Positions 61,504 through 64,000 of a stretch of 64,000 nt of DNA are shown here, in pieces. This DNA comes from Nostoc sp. NMS9 (lineage in GTDB: Bacteria > Cyanobacteriota > Cyanobacteriia > Cyanobacteriales > Nostocaceae). The first letter of the stretch is position 1. Each line of letters opens with the position of its first letter. The stretch spans positions 1 to 64,000 of the forward strand of contig NZ_JABXKL010000026.1 of NCBI RefSeq assembly GCF_017114995.1, read 5' to 3'. The position numbers were made by a program, and so were the translations under genes. The notes under the pieces are model-generated. The model was not told the DNA's origin, made no database searches, and saw nothing but the letters and a program-made list of their open reading frames with translations.

Positions 61504-61859
61504 TACTCCCTTGCTGTTTGTTCGCCGTCAGGTATTCCCGCTACAATACCCAAATTTTTTTAATAACTCCGATCGCGCAGCGTTTTGTTAGAGAAAGACA
61601 CAAAAGAAAAGATAAATAATCTTATCGCGGGACAAGGAGTAAGTTAAAACTTTTTTCTTTCCCCTGCTCCCCTAGATATTCTCTAGCTAGTACAGGCGTA
61701 AATAAACATACCATTTTAAATGGCGCAAGAGCTTGGAATATAATTATGCGTGACTTTTGACTTTTGACTTCCGCCTTGCGGTACTAGGTTCATCCAATAG
61801 GATGAATTGTCATTTTCACCTCCAAGTGACAATAGGGTAGTCAAGTAGAGGATAAAAAT

Positions 61860-63746
61860 ATGTCATCTGCTCAAGCGCCCTCCCTACCACCGTTGATTCC
61901 GCGCGAAATTCTGTTTGGGAATCCCGAAAAAACTAGTCCACAACTCTCCCCTGATGGCAAGTACTTGGCATATATCGCCCCTGATGAGAAAAATGTCTTG
62001 CAGGTATGGTTGCGAACTATAGGACAAGAAGACGACAAGATACTAACTGCTGACAAAAAGCGTGGTATCCGCATTTTCTTCTGGACTTATAACGCCGACC
62101 AGTTGATTTATATGCAAGACTCGGATGGCGATGAGAACTTTCACCTCCACTTGGTTAATATTCACTCCAAGATTGTGCGTGACTTAACGCCATTCCAGGG
62201 TGTGAAGGCCGAACTTGTGGAACTAGAACCTAAATTTCCAGATGAAGCGCTGGTAGCGTTGAACTTGAACAATCCCCAAAAGTTTGACGTTTACCGCATC
62301 AACCTCAAAAATGGTGCGGTTGAGTTCGACACTGATAACCCCGGTAACATTATCAGTTGGACATCTAACGCCCAGTTACAAATACGTGCAGCAACAGCTA
62401 GTACACCCGATGGTGGTTACGATTTATTGTTGCAGAAACCAGATAAACAGTGGGAAATTCTCCGCCACTGGGGGGCAGAGGAGGAAGGAAATTCTGTAAG
62501 TTTCTCAGATGATGGCAAAACCCTTTATATTCAAGGGAATCATGATGCTAACGCCAAACGTCTGCTAGCTGTTGACCTAGAAACCCGTCAAGAAACTGTC
62601 ATTGCTGAAGATGAGCAGTATGATGTCGTGGGGATAATTATTCATCCACTGACGCGAGTTATTCAAGCAGTTTCTTTCTACAAAGATAAACAAGAATGGC
62701 AGGTAATCGATCGCAGTATCGCCGCAGATTTTGACGAAATCGCCAAGGTGCGTCCTGGAGAATTCTCTATAATTAGCCGCGACTTGGAAGATAAAACTTG
62801 GGCTTTAGCTTATAGAACTGACAATGGCCCAGTTTATTACTATGCCTACAACCGAGAGTCCAAAACTAGCGCTTTCCTTTTTAGCAACCAACCCAAACTA
62901 GAAACGTTGCAGTTAGCTTCAATGCAACCGATTTCCTACGAAGCGCGGGATGGCTTAACTATCCATAGTTACCTGACAACTCCTGTGGGAATACCTACGC
63001 AGAATCTCCCAACAGTCCTGCTGGTTCATGGCGGCCCTTGGGCGCGGGATACTTGGGGTTTCTCTCCCACAACGCAATGGCTGGCTAACCGAGGTTATGC
63101 CGTGTTGCAAGTGAACTTTCGCGGTTCCACAGGCTATGGTAAAGCATTTTTGAATGCTGGAAATCGGGAATGGGGTGGCACAATGCACGATGACTTGATT
63201 GACAGCGTGAACTGGCTGGTAGAAAAAGGTATTTCTGATCCGCAAAAGATTGCGATTATGGGCGGTTCTTATGGAGGTTACGCCACCCTAGCAGGGTTGA
63301 CTTTTACACCCGAAATCTTTGCTGCTGGCGTGGATATTGTCGGGCCAAGTAACCTGATTACCCTGATAGAAACTATACCGCCCTATTGGGAACCGATCAA
63401 AGCAATGATTTATCATCGCATTGGCAACTTGGAGACAGAAGAGGAGTTTCTCAAATCGCGATCGCCTTTATTTTTCGCTGACCGAATTCAAAAACCTTTA
63501 CTTATCGGTCAAGGTGCAAACGATCCACGGGTGAAACAATCAGAAAGCGATCAAATTGTCAACGCAATGCAACAAGCTGGTTTACCAGTGCAATATGTAC
63601 TTTACAGTGATGAAGGACATGGTTTTGCCAGACCAGAAAATCGCTTGCACTTTTTTGCGATCGCTGAAGAGTTTCTCGCCAAATACTTAGCTGGTAGATT
63701 TGAACCTTTGGCAGATATCCCCGGTCATTCAGGAATAGTTAAATAA
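61860..63746 (+). CDS. S9 family prolyl oligopeptidase-type peptidase
   Basis: A 628-residue serine peptidase. The N-terminal 370 residues form a beta-propeller (SPDGKYLAYIAPDEKN; FSDDGKTLYIQGNHD). The C-terminal alpha/beta hydrolase has the nucleophile Ser470 in IMGGSYGGYATL, Asp555 in GANDPRVKQSESD and His587 in SDEGHGFARPENRL, with an oxyanion region LLVHGGPWARD. It should cleave short peptides or acyl-peptides. No signal peptide is seen, so it is cytoplasmic. Several dozen AT-rich bases with the dyad TTCATCC/GGATGAA lie upstream. Confidence 0.93.
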   Translation: MSSAQAPSLPPLIPREILFGNPEKTSPQLSPDGKYLAYIAPDEKNVLQVWLRTIGQEDDKILTADKKRGIRIFFWTYNADQLIYMQDSDGDENFHLHLVNIHSKIVRDLTPFQGVKAELVELEPKFPDEALVALNLNNPQKFDVYRINLKNGAVEFDTDNPGNIISWTSNAQLQIRAATASTPDGGYDLLLQKPDKQWEILRHWGAEEEGNSVSFSDDGKTLYIQGNHDANAKRLLAVDLETRQETVIAEDEQYDVVGIIIHPLTRVIQAVSFYKDKQEWQVIDRSIAADFDEIAKVRPGEFSIISRDLEDKTWALAYRTDNGPVYYYAYNRESKTSAFLFSNQPKLETLQLASMQPISYEARDGLTIHSYLTTPVGIPTQNLPTVLLVHGGPWARDTWGFSPTTQWLANRGYAVLQVNFRGSTGYGKAFLNAGNREWGGTMHDDLIDSVNWLVEKGISDPQKIAIMGGSYGGYATLAGLTFTPEIFAAGVDIVGPSNLITLIETIPPYWEPIKAMIYHRIGNLETEEEFLKSRSPLFFADRIQKPLLIGQGANDPRVKQSESDQIVNAMQQAGLPVQYVLYSDEGHGFARPENRLHFFAIAEEFLAKYLAGRFEPLADIPGHSGIVK

Positions 63747-63809
63747 AGTTTCACGCATGGTGGTTAGTGTAATTCACTGACCACCTTAATATTTTTAATT
63801 CGGAACGAT

Positions 63810-64000
63810 TCATGCATACAACAACTGATTCCTAATTTCATCAGCCGTTAGTGTGCTTACCAGAATACCAATCCGTTGCGCCACTTCATAAGCATTTTTC
63901 TGAGGCACAACGATAATCCCAAAATGTTCTCTATCCTGCTCCATATACTGAAGATGCAACCGCTCAAAATCGACACGGTTATGTGTCAGAATACATCTGC
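63810..64000 (-). CDS. DUF5615 PIN-like toxin (5' end beyond the window)
   Basis: The last 62 codons of a minus-strand gene read CILTHNRVDFERLHLQYMEQ, then HFGIIVVPQKNAYEVAQRIG and end LTADEIRNQLLYA. This matches the C-terminal half of DUF5615 PIN-like proteins, where THNRxDF carries a catalytic acidic residue. These are usually toxins of type II toxin-antitoxin pairs; the antitoxin would lie outside the window. Confidence 0.75.
   Translation of the reverse strand, partial: RCILTHNRVDFERLHLQYMEQDREHFGIIVVPQKNAYEVAQRIGILVSTLTADEIRNQLLYA

Overview
The window looks like chromosomal DNA of a filamentous, Nostoc-type cyanobacterium. Evidence seen directly: the HIP1 octamer GCGATCGC is very frequent on both strands; there are short tandem heptamer repeats (TTTTGAA, AATGCCC), MITE-like inverted-repeat elements and dispersed 19-29 bp inserts; and the gene content is typical of that group (PEP-CTERM proteins, DUF29, DUF6887/DUF6888, DUF2256, CHASE2 kinase, several NB-ARC/STAND ATPases, HD-GYP response regulator). 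No rRNA, genuine tRNA or CRISPR array was found.

Layout. 1-9.7 kb: envelope and housekeeping genes (partial FecR-like protein, outer-membrane beta-barrel, sulfurtransferase, MnmD-like methyltransferase, HD-GYP regulator, glmU, DUF29, isoaspartyl peptidase, DUF2256). 9.7-14.3 kb: an accessory stretch with MITE-like repeats, an exact 294-bp tandem duplication of a small double-glycine-leader peptide gene plus a third relative, a TnpB remnant and a PEP-CTERM protein. 14.3-22.2 kb: a minus-strand operon of a small ORF, a VWA/MIDAS membrane protein, a tubulin/FtsZ-like GTPase and a 1025-residue membrane coiled-coil protein. 22.7-31.6 kb: multi-GAF protein, DUF6888/DUF6887 pair, pyrD, PEP-CTERM protein, di-haem cytochrome.

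32.4-35.1 kb is the most striking part. A Ro60/TROVE gene is preceded by five tandem tRNA-like RNA units and followed by a sixth. Each unit keeps a tRNA acceptor stem and T arm (five also have a D arm), but the anticodon arm is replaced by a conserved helix, a short hairpin with a GNRA or UUCG tetraloop and the core GAATT-AGGGTTATCG. I read these as bacterial Y RNAs, the known RNA partners of Ro60. One has a 19-nt insertion in its T loop.

35.1-42.2 kb: two NB-ARC proteins flank a PD-(D/E)XK-like nuclease and a peptidoglycan-binding membrane protein. 42.5-51.1 kb: glutathione reductase, CHASE2 Ser/Thr kinase, NYN protein, leuA, a broken GNAT gene and a SnoaL-like protein. 51.1-59.2 kb: a repeat-rich stretch, then a small protein and an NB-ARC ATPase that share a 30-residue glycine/asparagine motif (C-terminal in one, N-terminal in the other), the arrangement of bacterial amyloid-signalling pairs, followed by a HEAT-repeat membrane NTPase. 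59.3-64 kb: GNAT, RecQ with a 21-bp repeat tail, S9 peptidase and a partial DUF5615 PIN-like toxin.

Links between genes: the Y RNAs and Ro60 probably form one RNP locus; the VWA, tubulin-like and coiled-coil proteins probably form one membrane-associated assembly; and the four STAND/NACHT-type ATPases give 35-59 kb the character of a signalling, regulated cell death or defence region.
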